A DNA stretch of 44,007 nucleotides from contig NZ_BMND01000045.1 in assembly GCF_014646275.1 (NCBI RefSeq), positions 1 through 44,007 on the forward strand. Reading direction: 5' to 3'. Shown here piece by piece: positions 32,841 to 39,888 of this stretch. The position numbers and the translations under genes are program-made. Positions within the stretch are counted from its first letter, which is position 1; every line of letters begins with the position of its first letter. Source of the DNA: Streptomyces kronopolitis (GTDB lineage: Bacteria > Actinomycetota > Actinomycetes > Streptomycetales > Streptomycetaceae). The notes beneath the pieces were generated by a model. The model made no database searches. It was given only the letters and a program-made list of their open reading frames with translations, and was not told where the DNA came from.

Positions 32841-32870
32841 CGCTCCATCCCGCTCCATCCCGCTCCATCC
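32841..32870 (+). repeat. Three perfect 10-bp tandem repeats
   Basis: CGCTCCATCC occurs three times in a row in the gap between the two racemase-fold genes, ending 57 bp before the second start. Likely replication slippage or a leader element; no function assigned. Confidence 0.7.
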
Positions 32871-32927
32871 GTGAACGCACCCACGAACGCCCCTGCACCC
32901 GCAGCCGTACACGCAAGGGAGACCTGC

Positions 32928-33653
32928 ATGGCATCGGTCGGCTTCCTCTACCCCGGACACTCCGCCGAGGACGACTTCCCCCGGCTCGAAGCGCTCCTGG
33001 GCGGCACGGTCCGCCTGCCGCTGGTCCACACCGACATCGGCGAGGACGCCCACCGGGTCGACGCGCTGCTGGAGATGGGCTCCGCGGCCCGGCTGGCCGC
33101 CGGCGTCGACGAGCTCAAGGAGCGCGGCGCCGAGGCCGTCGTCTGGGCCTGCACCAGCGCCAGCTTCGTCTTCGGCTGGGAAGGCGCCCACGCACAGGTC
33201 CGGGAGCTGTCCGCCACCGCCGGCCTGCCCGCCTCCAGTACGTCCTTCGCCTTCGCCCACGCCGTCCAGGCGCTCGGGGCCCGGCGGGTCGCCATCGCGG
33301 CCACCTACCCCGACGACGTCGCCGAGCGTTTCCACTCCTTCCTGAAGTCTGCCGGGACGGAGGTGGTCTCGACCCGCGCCAGCGGCATCATCACCGCCGC
33401 CGAGGTCGGCACCTGGGGCCGCGAGGAGGTGCTGGCGCTGGCCCGGGCCGGCGACCATCCCGACGCCGAGGTGGTGCTGCTGCCGGACACCGCGCTGCAC
33501 ACCGCCGAGCATCTGCCGGCCCTGGAGGCGGAGCTGCGCAAGCCGGTGCTCACCGCGAACCAGGTCACGGCCTGGGAGGGCCTGCGGCTGCTCGACCGCA
33601 CCCTGTCCTGCCCGGTGCTCGGCACCCTCTTCTCGCGGACCGCACAGGCCTGA
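32928..33653 (+). CDS. Asp/Glu racemase-fold enzyme, one-cysteine form (decarboxylase-like)
   Basis: 241 residues of the same fold as the preceding gene. Cys75 is kept in VWACTSASF, but the second catalytic position is Asp187 (LLPDTALHT aligns with ISCTNLPTY). Arylmalonate decarboxylase shows the opposite choice: glycine at the first site and cysteine at the second. A single-cysteine enzyme would protonate from one face only, suggesting a decarboxylase or a stereospecific isomerase. GGGAG precedes ATG 32928 at 6-7 nt. The two paralogues are probably cotranscribed and may act in sequence. Confidence 0.83.
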   Translation: MASVGFLYPGHSAEDDFPRLEALLGGTVRLPLVHTDIGEDAHRVDALLEMGSAARLAAGVDELKERGAEAVVWACTSASFVFGWEGAHAQVRELSATAGLPASSTSFAFAHAVQALGARRVAIAATYPDDVAERFHSFLKSAGTEVVSTRASGIITAAEVGTWGREEVLALARAGDHPDAEVVLLPDTALHTAEHLPALEAELRKPVLTANQVTAWEGLRLLDRTLSCPVLGTLFSRTAQA

Positions 33654-33776
33654 CCCCGGGCGGCCGGCCGCCGCGGCCCGCGCGTCGGCCGGCCGCCGGG
33701 ATCCGGCCCGGGAATAAGTGGAGAACCTCTCCGGTTGTCCTCCCCGCAGACCGGCGACGCGAGGAGGGCCCGCACC

Positions 33777-34913
33777 GTGAGCGGCGAAGAGGACATGACC
33801 CGGGGCAGCGGCGAGACGCTCCCCGACGGCGACGGAATTCGGGGCGGTGCCCTGGGCGGTGCCCCGGTCCCGCTGTCGGTGCTCGACCTGGTGACGGTCG
33901 GCGCCGGCCACACCGCGTCCGGCGCGGTGCGCACCGCCGTCGAGCTGGCGCGCACCGCCGAGCGCCGCGGCTTCCACCGCTACTGGGTCGCCGAGCACCA
34001 CTCCATGCCCGGCGTCGCGTCCTCCTCGCCCGCGGTGCTGCTCGCCCATCTCGCCGCCCACACCGGGCGGATCCGGCTCGGCTCGGGCGGCGTGATGCTG
34101 CCCAACCACGCCCCGCTGGTCATCGCCGAGCAGTTCGGCACCCTGGAGGCGATGGCCCCGGGCCGGATCGACCTGGGGCTGGGCCGCGCGCCGGGCACGG
34201 ACGGCGCCACCGCCGCCGCGCTGCGCCGCACCGAGCGCCTGCGCGAGGGAGCGGAGGACTTCCCCCAGCAGCTCGCCGAGTTGACCCGCTTCCTCGACGA
34301 CTCCTTCCCGGACGGCCACCGGTACGCCTCGATCCACGCGGTCCCCGGCCCGGTCCAGGCCACTTCGCCCGGCGGCGTGCAGTCCGCGCACCGGCCGCCC
34401 CTGTGGCTGCTGGGTTCGTCCGGCTTCAGCGCGCAGCTCGCCGGCTCGCTCGGCCTGCCGTTCGCCTTCGCGCACCACTTCTCCGCCGCCAACACCCTCC
34501 CCGCGCTGGACCTCTACCGCGCCTCCTTCCGCCCCTCCGAGGCGCTCGCCGAGCCGTACGCCCTGATCGGGGTCGCGGCGCTGGCCGCCGAGGAGGAGGA
34601 CGAGGCCCGCCGGCAGGTGCGGACCGGCGCGCTGTCCATGCTCCGGCTGCGCACCGGCCGCCCCGGCCTGGTCCCCACCCCGGAGGAGGCCGCCGCCTAC
34701 CCCTTCGACGAGGCCGAGCGCCGCTTCGTCGACAGCTGGCTCGGCAACGTCGTCCACGGCACCCCGGACGCGGTCCGCCAGGGCCTGGACGACCTGGCCA
34801 AGCGCACCGGCGCCGACGAGCTGATGATCACCGCCAACGCCCATGGCGGCGCGGCCCGGCTGCGCTCGTACGAGCTGATCGCGGACGCCTACGGGCTGCC
34901 GAGCGAGGGCTGA
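33777..34913 (+). CDS. LLM-class (luciferase-like) flavin-dependent monooxygenase
   Basis: About 378 residues with the bacterial luciferase-like TIM barrel: LSVLDLV near the start, YWVAEHHSMPGVASSSP, RIRLGSGGVMLPNHAPLV and AMAPGRIDLGLGRAPGTD, typical of the MsnO8/YwbF-type group-1 monooxygenases. A strong GAGGAGG is 9 nt before GTG 33777, fixing the start. It needs reduced FMN from a separate reductase, which is not seen here. It is on the same strand as the racemase-fold genes, 123 bp downstream, so it may belong to the same catabolic unit. Confidence 0.87.
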   Translation: MSGEEDMTRGSGETLPDGDGIRGGALGGAPVPLSVLDLVTVGAGHTASGAVRTAVELARTAERRGFHRYWVAEHHSMPGVASSSPAVLLAHLAAHTGRIRLGSGGVMLPNHAPLVIAEQFGTLEAMAPGRIDLGLGRAPGTDGATAAALRRTERLREGAEDFPQQLAELTRFLDDSFPDGHRYASIHAVPGPVQATSPGGVQSAHRPPLWLLGSSGFSAQLAGSLGLPFAFAHHFSAANTLPALDLYRASFRPSEALAEPYALIGVAALAAEEEDEARRQVRTGALSMLRLRTGRPGLVPTPEEAAAYPFDEAERRFVDSWLGNVVHGTPDAVRQGLDDLAKRTGADELMITANAHGGAARLRSYELIADAYGLPSEG

Positions 34914-34937
34914 GGACCCGCTCCCGCGGACCGCCGC

Positions 34938-34968
34938 CGCCCCCGTCCGCGCCTCGCGGGCGGGGGCG
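34938..34968. terminator. Bidirectional terminator between convergent genes
   Basis: CGCCCCCG (34938-34945) pairs with CGGGGGCG (34961-34968). It occupies the 56-bp gap between the monooxygenase and GGDEF-EAL stop codons. Confidence 0.65.
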
Positions 34969-34969
34969 C

Positions 34970-36853
34970 TCAGATCCCCGGGAGTCCTCCGGCGGCCAGC
35001 AGCGCCGCCACCCGGTCCGGCGCCACCGGGCGGGAGTAGAGCCAGCCCTGCCCGGTGTCGCAGCCGATCCGGCGCAGCCGCTCGGCCTGTTCGGCGCTCT
35101 CCACGCACTCGGCGGTGACCGTGAGGCCGAGCCGGTGCGCCAGCGCCACCAGCGCCTCGACGATCATCTCGTCGGCGGGGTTGGGGTGCTCCTGCGAGCG
35201 GAAGCCGCGGACGAAGGACCCGTCCAGCTTCAGCACGGACACCGGCAGGCGGCTGAGGTAGGCGAGGTTGGAGTAGCCGGTGCCGAAGTCGTCGATGGCG
35301 ATCCGCACGCCCATGTCGCTCAGCGCCTGGAGGGCCTGCAGCGGCCGGCCGGCCGAGCCCATCACCGCCGACTCCGTCAGCTCCAGCTGGAGCAGCCGCG
35401 GCGGCAGCCCCGTCTCGGCGAGGATCCCGGCGACATCGGCGACCAGGTCGGAGTCCCACACCTGGCGCACGGCCACATTGACGCTGACGAACAGCGGCCG
35501 GCCCGGGTGCGCCAGCTGCCAGGCCCGCGCCTGGTGGCAGGCCCGCTCCAGGACCCAGCGGCCCAGCTCGACGATCGCGCCGTTCTCCTCCGCCAGCGCG
35601 ATGAACCGATTCGGCGACAGCGTCCCGAACTGCGGGTGCCGCCAGCGCACCAGCGCCTCCACGCCCTGCGCCCGCCCGTCCCCCAGCCCGACCAGCGGCT
35701 GGTACTCCAGGGTGAACTCGCCGCGGTCGACGGCCGGCCGCAGGGTGCTGGAGAGCGCCTGCCGGGTCATCCGGTGGGCGTTGCGCTCCGGGTCGAAGAG
35801 CGTCCAGCGGGCCTTGCCGTCCTCCTTCGCCCAGTACAGCGTGGTGTCCGCGGCCTGCATCAGACCGGTCGCGGTGGTGCCGCCGGCGGCCCGCTCCACG
35901 ACGCCGATGCTCGCCGAGACCGACAGCCGCTGCCCGGCCAGATCGAACGGGCGCTGCAGTGCGTCCAGGACGTTCTGGGCGAGTTCGGCCAGCTGTTCGG
36001 TGCCGGTGGAGTCTTCCACCAAAAGAGCGAACTCGTCACCGCCGAGCCGGGCCACCAGGTGCCCCGCGTGCTCCGGCCCGCGGTCCTCGGCGCTCTCCGC
36101 GCAGCGCGTCAGCCGCTGCGCCACCGCGCTCAGCAGCCGGTCGCCGACGCGGTGCCCGAGGGTGTCGTTGACGGCCTTGAAGCCGTCCAGGTCGAGGTAG
36201 CACAGCCCGATCCGGCCGGTGCCGGCCGGTGCGAAGGAGGCGGACTCCAGCGCGCTGGAGAGCCGCTCGAAGAACAGCGCCCGGTTGGGCAGCCGGGTCA
36301 CCGGGTCGTGCATCTGGAGGTGCCGCAGCCGGGCCAGCAGGTCGTGCCGGTCGCTGATGTCCGCCACCGACAGCAGCATCCGCTCCTCGCCGCTGAGCGG
36401 CTCCGGGGTGAGCGGCTCGACGGTCACCTCCACCCAGACGGAGTGCCCGTCGGGGTGTTTGAGCCGGCGGGTGCAGCGCAGCCGGTCGCTGCGCCCGCAC
36501 AGCACCTCGCGGTAGGCGGTCCACACCCGGGGGTCGGCGCCCAGGTCGGTGTGGTCGGCCGCGGTGGTGGCGACCAGCTCCTCCGGTGCGGCGCCGACCA
36601 GTTCGCCGAAGGCGGGGTTGGCGGCGAGGACCAGGCCGTCGCGGTTGAGGACGGCCATCGCCAGCCGGCCGGCGTAGAAGGCCGCGCGGTAGTCGCCGAG
36701 GGAGGCCCCGGCATCGTCGCGGCGGCCGGTGGGGGCGGGCCGGGTTTCGGCGGATTCTTTGGTCGTACCATTACGCTCCGTCACTGAGGGGAGCGTCGCC
36801 CCGGGCGTGCGGCCCGGGCTGTCGGGGTGTCCGCTCACTGCTCGCTCCCGCAT
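34970..36853 (-). CDS. cdgA: PAS-GGDEF-EAL cyclic-di-GMP enzyme, CdgA-like
   Basis: About 627 residues. A disordered N-terminus is followed by a PAS domain (about 55-165), a GGDEF domain with an intact GGDEF at about 271-275, and an EAL domain with EAL at about 399-401 plus ELTES, IDDFGTGYSN, KLDGSFV and GQGWLYSRP. Both halves look catalytically competent; the usual inhibitory RxxD site before GGDEF is absent. Architecture, length and position near cslA match the Streptomyces BldD-regulated protein CdgA, which tunes development. Start is uncertain: ATG 36853 is chosen because a TATGAT -10-like hexamer overlaps the alternative ATG 36907; GTG 36784 is also possible. Confidence 0.85.
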   Translation of the reverse strand: MRERAVSGHPDSPGRTPGATLPSVTERNGTTKESAETRPAPTGRRDDAGASLGDYRAAFYAGRLAMAVLNRDGLVLAANPAFGELVGAAPEELVATTAADHTDLGADPRVWTAYREVLCGRSDRLRCTRRLKHPDGHSVWVEVTVEPLTPEPLSGEERMLLSVADISDRHDLLARLRHLQMHDPVTRLPNRALFFERLSSALESASFAPAGTGRIGLCYLDLDGFKAVNDTLGHRVGDRLLSAVAQRLTRCAESAEDRGPEHAGHLVARLGGDEFALLVEDSTGTEQLAELAQNVLDALQRPFDLAGQRLSVSASIGVVERAAGGTTATGLMQAADTTLYWAKEDGKARWTLFDPERNAHRMTRQALSSTLRPAVDRGEFTLEYQPLVGLGDGRAQGVEALVRWRHPQFGTLSPNRFIALAEENGAIVELGRWVLERACHQARAWQLAHPGRPLFVSVNVAVRQVWDSDLVADVAGILAETGLPPRLLQLELTESAVMGSAGRPLQALQALSDMGVRIAIDDFGTGYSNLAYLSRLPVSVLKLDGSFVRGFRSQEHPNPADEMIVEALVALAHRLGLTVTAECVESAEQAERLRRIGCDTGQGWLYSRPVAPDRVAALLAAGGLPGI

Positions 36854-37021
36854 GGCGCTGGTCTCGTGATGGAGGGGTGATCTCGCGCTGGAAAGTGTGG
36901 CGATCATAGAGGCTGGCGCGACGGCCGATCCAGCGACGCAGCCGGGATCCTCCGCCCGCGTGACGGAACTTCAGCCATTTCTGTCCGTCTGTGTTCGCGT
37001 CGAATGCCCGGTTGGTCGTTT

Positions 37022-37036
37022 GTGACTTTCCGTTAC
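37022..37036. promoter_or_regulatory. BldD-like box between cdgA and the protease gene
   Basis: GTGACTTTCCGTTAC contains the TnAC-N5-GTnA half-sites of the Streptomyces BldD palindrome, with two mismatches in the central three bases. It lies in the 292-bp divergent region, about 170 bp from the chosen cdgA start and 110 bp from the protease start. cdgA is a known BldD target in streptomycetes. No other gene-like feature is present in 36854-37145. Confidence 0.4.
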
Positions 37037-37145
37037 GCGTCAGCGAAGACGCGCCCGTCACCCGTCCAGGGCCCTAAAACAGGACGAATAGCATTAAATC
37101 GCCACAGGGTAGATGAGGTCTCCGAATCCGTCCCTGGAGGTATAT

Positions 37146-38387
37146 GTGCCGCGCGCCCGGACACCCGACGGGGGAGCGGGTCGCCGTCTGCGGCGCGTCG
37201 CGGCCGTCGTCACGTCCCTGAGCGCCCTCGTCGCGACCTCCATCGTCGCCGGACCCGCCACCGCCTCCGAGGCCGCGCTCCCGTGCGCCCTGGGACGCAC
37301 CGACGCGCACCACTCCGAGGGCGTCGACAGCTGGGACGGCGCTTACCCGCGCCCGGACCGCCGGCTCGACGCCGTCATGATCTTCCTGTCCTTCCCGGAC
37401 GCCCGGCCCGGCAGCACCCCGCAGGAGCTGTCCCACGACTACTTCCCGGCCACCTCCGCCTTCTTCGCCCGCGCCTCGTACGGCAGGTTCCGGCTGCGGC
37501 CGCACATCCAGCGCTCCTGGGTGCGGATGCCGCGCCCGTCCGCCTCGTACGGGATACGGCGCGACTGGGACGCCGGCCGCCGCTCGGCCTATCTGCGCGA
37601 CGCGGTCGCCGCCGCCGACCCGTCCGTCGACTTCAGCCGCTACGACGTGGTCTATTTCGTCGCCGACCCGGACGCCCCCGGTGTCGACTCGGACGCCACC
37701 AAGGTCGTCAACCTCGACCGTCCGATGCACGCCGACGACCGCGACCTGCGCCGGTTCGTCACCGTCTTCGAGCAGAGCCCGCCGGACCGCAACGTCCTCG
37801 CCCACGAGACCGGCCACGTCTTCGATCTGCCGGACCTCTACCACCGGCCGGAGGGCGGCAAGGGCGACTGGGACACCTATGTCGGCGACTGGGACCTCAT
37901 GGGCAGCCAGTTCGGCCTGGCGCCCGACCCCTTCGCCTGGCACAAGTGGCGGCTCGGCTGGATCACCGACCGGCAGGTCGACTGCGTCGATCTGACCGGC
38001 CCGGCCATGCACTCGCTGCGCACGCTGTCCGCCCCCGGGGAGGCCGGCGGCCGGCGCCGGCCCCGGCTGCTGGTGGTGCGCACGGGGCTCGACAGCGCCC
38101 TCGCCATCGAGGCACGCGGTGCCCAGGGCAACGACCGGGCGCTGTGCACCGAGGGCGTGCTGGTCTACCGCGTGCACAGCGACACCGCCTCCGGCTCGGG
38201 GCCGGTGCAGGTCCTCGACGGCCACCCCGGCACCTCGGCCTGCTGGGGCACCTCGGTCTACCCGCCGCTCGCGGACGCGCCGCTGGGGGTGGGGGAGAGC
38301 ATGGACGACGCGCAGGACGGCCTGCGCATCCAGGTCGACGGCCGGACCACCGACGGGGACTGGTCGGTCAAGGTCAGCCGCCGCTGA
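37146..38387 (+). CDS. Secreted M6-like zinc metalloprotease
   Basis: A 413-residue exported protein: an Arg-rich start then a hydrophobic signal segment (VAAVVTSLSALVATSIVAG) with likely cleavage after ATA near residue 40. The zinc motif HETGHVFDLPDLY near residue 220 fits HExxHxxxLxD of the M6 (immune-inhibitor/VEP1-like) peptidases, and the downstream GDWDLMGSQFG is the expected Met-turn-like segment. GGAGG (37136-37140) fixes GTG 37146. Four cysteines after the signal suggest disulfides. It diverges from cdgA and may share developmental control. Confidence 0.85.
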   Translation: MPRARTPDGGAGRRLRRVAAVVTSLSALVATSIVAGPATASEAALPCALGRTDAHHSEGVDSWDGAYPRPDRRLDAVMIFLSFPDARPGSTPQELSHDYFPATSAFFARASYGRFRLRPHIQRSWVRMPRPSASYGIRRDWDAGRRSAYLRDAVAAADPSVDFSRYDVVYFVADPDAPGVDSDATKVVNLDRPMHADDRDLRRFVTVFEQSPPDRNVLAHETGHVFDLPDLYHRPEGGKGDWDTYVGDWDLMGSQFGLAPDPFAWHKWRLGWITDRQVDCVDLTGPAMHSLRTLSAPGEAGGRRRPRLLVVRTGLDSALAIEARGAQGNDRALCTEGVLVYRVHSDTASGSGPVQVLDGHPGTSACWGTSVYPPLADAPLGVGESMDDAQDGLRIQVDGRTTDGDWSVKVSRR

Positions 38388-38410
38388 CGGCCCGCCCGGC
38401 GCGCATACGA

Positions 38411-38440
38411 CGAAGGCCCCCACCGTGGTGGAGGCCTTCG
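38411..38440 (-). terminator. Terminator of tRNA-Lys copy 3
   Basis: CGAAGGCC (38411-38418) pairs with GGCCTTCG (38433-38440), continuing after one mismatch into an inner CCACC/GGTGG stem. Also 24 bp after the protease stop, so it may work on both strands. Confidence 0.75.
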
Positions 38441-38448
38441 TGTGTCTG

Positions 38449-38522
38449 TGCGCCGCCAGGGACTCGAACCCCGGACCCGCTGATTAAGAGTCAGCTGCTC
38501 TAACCAACTGAGCTAGCGGCGC
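38449..38522 (-). tRNA. tRNA-Lys (anticodon CUU), copy 3
   Basis: Same 74-nt sequence as the copies at 21592 and 24050, with discriminator A at 38449 and anticodon CTT. CCA not encoded. The flanking sequence differs from copies 1 and 2 beyond a few bases. Confidence 0.97.
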
Positions 38523-38537
38523 CTGCTGACGGGGAAA

Positions 38538-38565
38538 ACATTAGCATCCTGCCGGGGGAGGGCAA
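38538..38565 (-). promoter_or_regulatory. Promoter of tRNA-Lys copy 3
   Basis: On the minus strand TTGCCC (38560-38565) and TAATGT (38538-38543) are 16 nt apart, placing transcription start about 10 nt before the mature tRNA 5' end. Confidence 0.5.
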
Positions 38566-38578
38566 AAATCGGTTTGCC

Positions 38579-39190
38579 TCAGCCCCCGGTGAGCGCCGAA
38601 ACGCGGGGCTGAGCTGCGGTGTCACGCGCCGGCCCGGTCATCGAGCGGGCGGCCCGGACGCACGCCCACAGCAGGACGTCGGGACCCGGCAGCCAGGGGT
38701 GGCGGACATCCGGGGCCACCAGCCAGCGGGAGGCGGCCGGGCCGGTGGGGTCCTCGTCGGCGGCCGCGGCGGCGCCGAGGCGGGGGTGCAGCGGGGGGAC
38801 GGTCACCGCGTCGCCGCTGCCGTGGCACAGCAGCGGGGGGACGGCGGCGGCCCACTCCTCCCAGACCAGCAGCGCGGGCAGCCGCTGGGCCGCGCCCGGG
38901 GCGGCGAACAGCAGGATCCGGCCGCGGTGCGCGGCCACCGGCCCCGAGCCGGGGCCGGTGGACCATAAGTGGTCGACCATCCGCCGCCCGAAGAGCGCGG
39001 GGGCGTTGATGACGTCGAAGGCGGTGCCGCACGGCAGCACGCTCGGGGCGGACGGCTGGGCGGCCCACGCCGCGTGTGCCGCGTCCGGATCGGGTCCGGC
39101 CGAGGCGAGCCAGTCGGCGCCGGCGAGCGTGACATAGGCCGAGGTGGGAAAGGCCAGGGTGCGGGGGGTGTCGGGCAGCCAGTCGCTCAT
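38579..39190 (-). CDS. Primase/polymerase (Prim-Pol)-like protein with degenerate active site
   Basis: About 203 residues resembling the stand-alone 'bifunctional DNA primase/polymerase' proteins of streptomycetes: LAFPTSAYVTLAGADWL, AAWAAQPSAPSVLPCGTAFDVI and LVAPDVRHPWLPGPDVLLW. In active Prim-Pol domains the segment after LP(T/C)G carries a D-x-D and a later His precedes the YF strand. Here only FDVIN is seen (second acid is Asn) and AHRGRILLF lacks the His next to the strand, so polymerase activity is doubtful. ATG 39190 has a poor ribosome-binding site; in-frame ATG 39286 is a real alternative. A DNA-binding role is possible. Confidence 0.65.
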   Translation of the reverse strand: MSDWLPDTPRTLAFPTSAYVTLAGADWLASAGPDPDAAHAAWAAQPSAPSVLPCGTAFDVINAPALFGRRMVDHLWSTGPGSGPVAAHRGRILLFAAPGAAQRLPALLVWEEWAAAVPPLLCHGSGDAVTVPPLHPRLGAAAAADEDPTGPAASRWLVAPDVRHPWLPGPDVLLWACVRAARSMTGPARDTAAQPRVSALTGG

Positions 39191-39381
39191 GGGGACAGGT
39201 CTACCCAGTCGGCGCGCGAGGTCTTCGCGGATTCGGGGAAAACGGGGCGGGGCCGGGCCGGAGCCGGTATCTTGCGCTCCTCGCATATGCCAGCGGCCCA
39301 TGATCACGGACCGCGGGCCGGGGGAGGCGCCCGGGGCGGGCGGCGCCCCCGGGAGCCGGCCGGGTGCGGGTGCGGGTGCGG

Positions 39382-39765
39382 TCAGTCCGACTCGCCGGGC
39401 AGCGCGCTGCTGCTGCGCATCAGGCTGCGGCCGAACTCGATCATCTTCTGCGCGTAGTCCTCGGTCCACTCCGCCTGCTCGGCGAGGGTGGCCAGCGGCA
39501 TCCGGTCGAACCGGCTGGGGTCGGCCAACTGGGCCGCGGCCAGTGCCTGGAACTCCGTGGCGCGGTCGGCCGCGGCGCGGAAGGCGAGGGTCAGCTCCGT
39601 GGCGCGGCCGAGCAGCTCGCGCGGGTCCTCGATCGACTCCAGGTCGAAGAAGTGCTCGGGGTCGGCGGTGGCCTCGGGCGGCTCGAAGAGCAGCTGCGCG
39701 GGCTTCATCCGCCGTGGTCCGGGTGCCGCACCACGCGGGTCGGGAGCCGGCTGCGGCTCGGACAT
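39382..39765 (-). CDS. Small hypothetical protein
   Basis: 127 residues, no recognised family. The N-terminus is Pro-rich; from about residue 20 it is acidic and helical (MKPAQLLFEPPEATADPEHF, LLGRATELTLAFRAAADRAT, ending SLMRSSSALPGESD). No signal peptide or membrane helix. GGAGG precedes ATG 39765 at ideal spacing, so it is very likely expressed. It lies 123 bp downstream of the helicase gene on the same strand and could be the tail of that operon. Confidence 0.75.
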   Translation of the reverse strand: MSEPQPAPDPRGAAPGPRRMKPAQLLFEPPEATADPEHFFDLESIEDPRELLGRATELTLAFRAAADRATEFQALAAAQLADPSRFDRMPLATLAEQAEWTEDYAQKMIEFGRSLMRSSSALPGESD

Positions 39766-39888
39766 GTACCTACCTCCAGATCGTGTGCCGCATTCCATTG
39801 TCCCGCCCCGCGCAAGTACGCCCCGCCCGGGCCCGTCCGCCCGGCCCGTGCGGACCCGGCCGCGGCGGTGGGAGAGCGGGCCGGACAG

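Noticed and set aside
32516..36787. Very long open frames on the plus strand (about 1,420 codons) and on the minus strand over 32277-35459 (about 1,060 codons)
   Set aside because: They are antisense or out-of-frame shadows of well-recognised genes (racemase-fold enzymes, monooxygenase, GGDEF-EAL). Their translations are Arg/Pro/Gly-rich noise with no family motifs, as expected in high-GC DNA.
24050..38522. Genomic island or integrative element between tRNA-Lys copies 2 and 3
   Set aside because: No integrase, excisionase, transposase or partial tRNA remnant is visible and base composition is mostly uniform, so I report only the direct-repeat arrangement.
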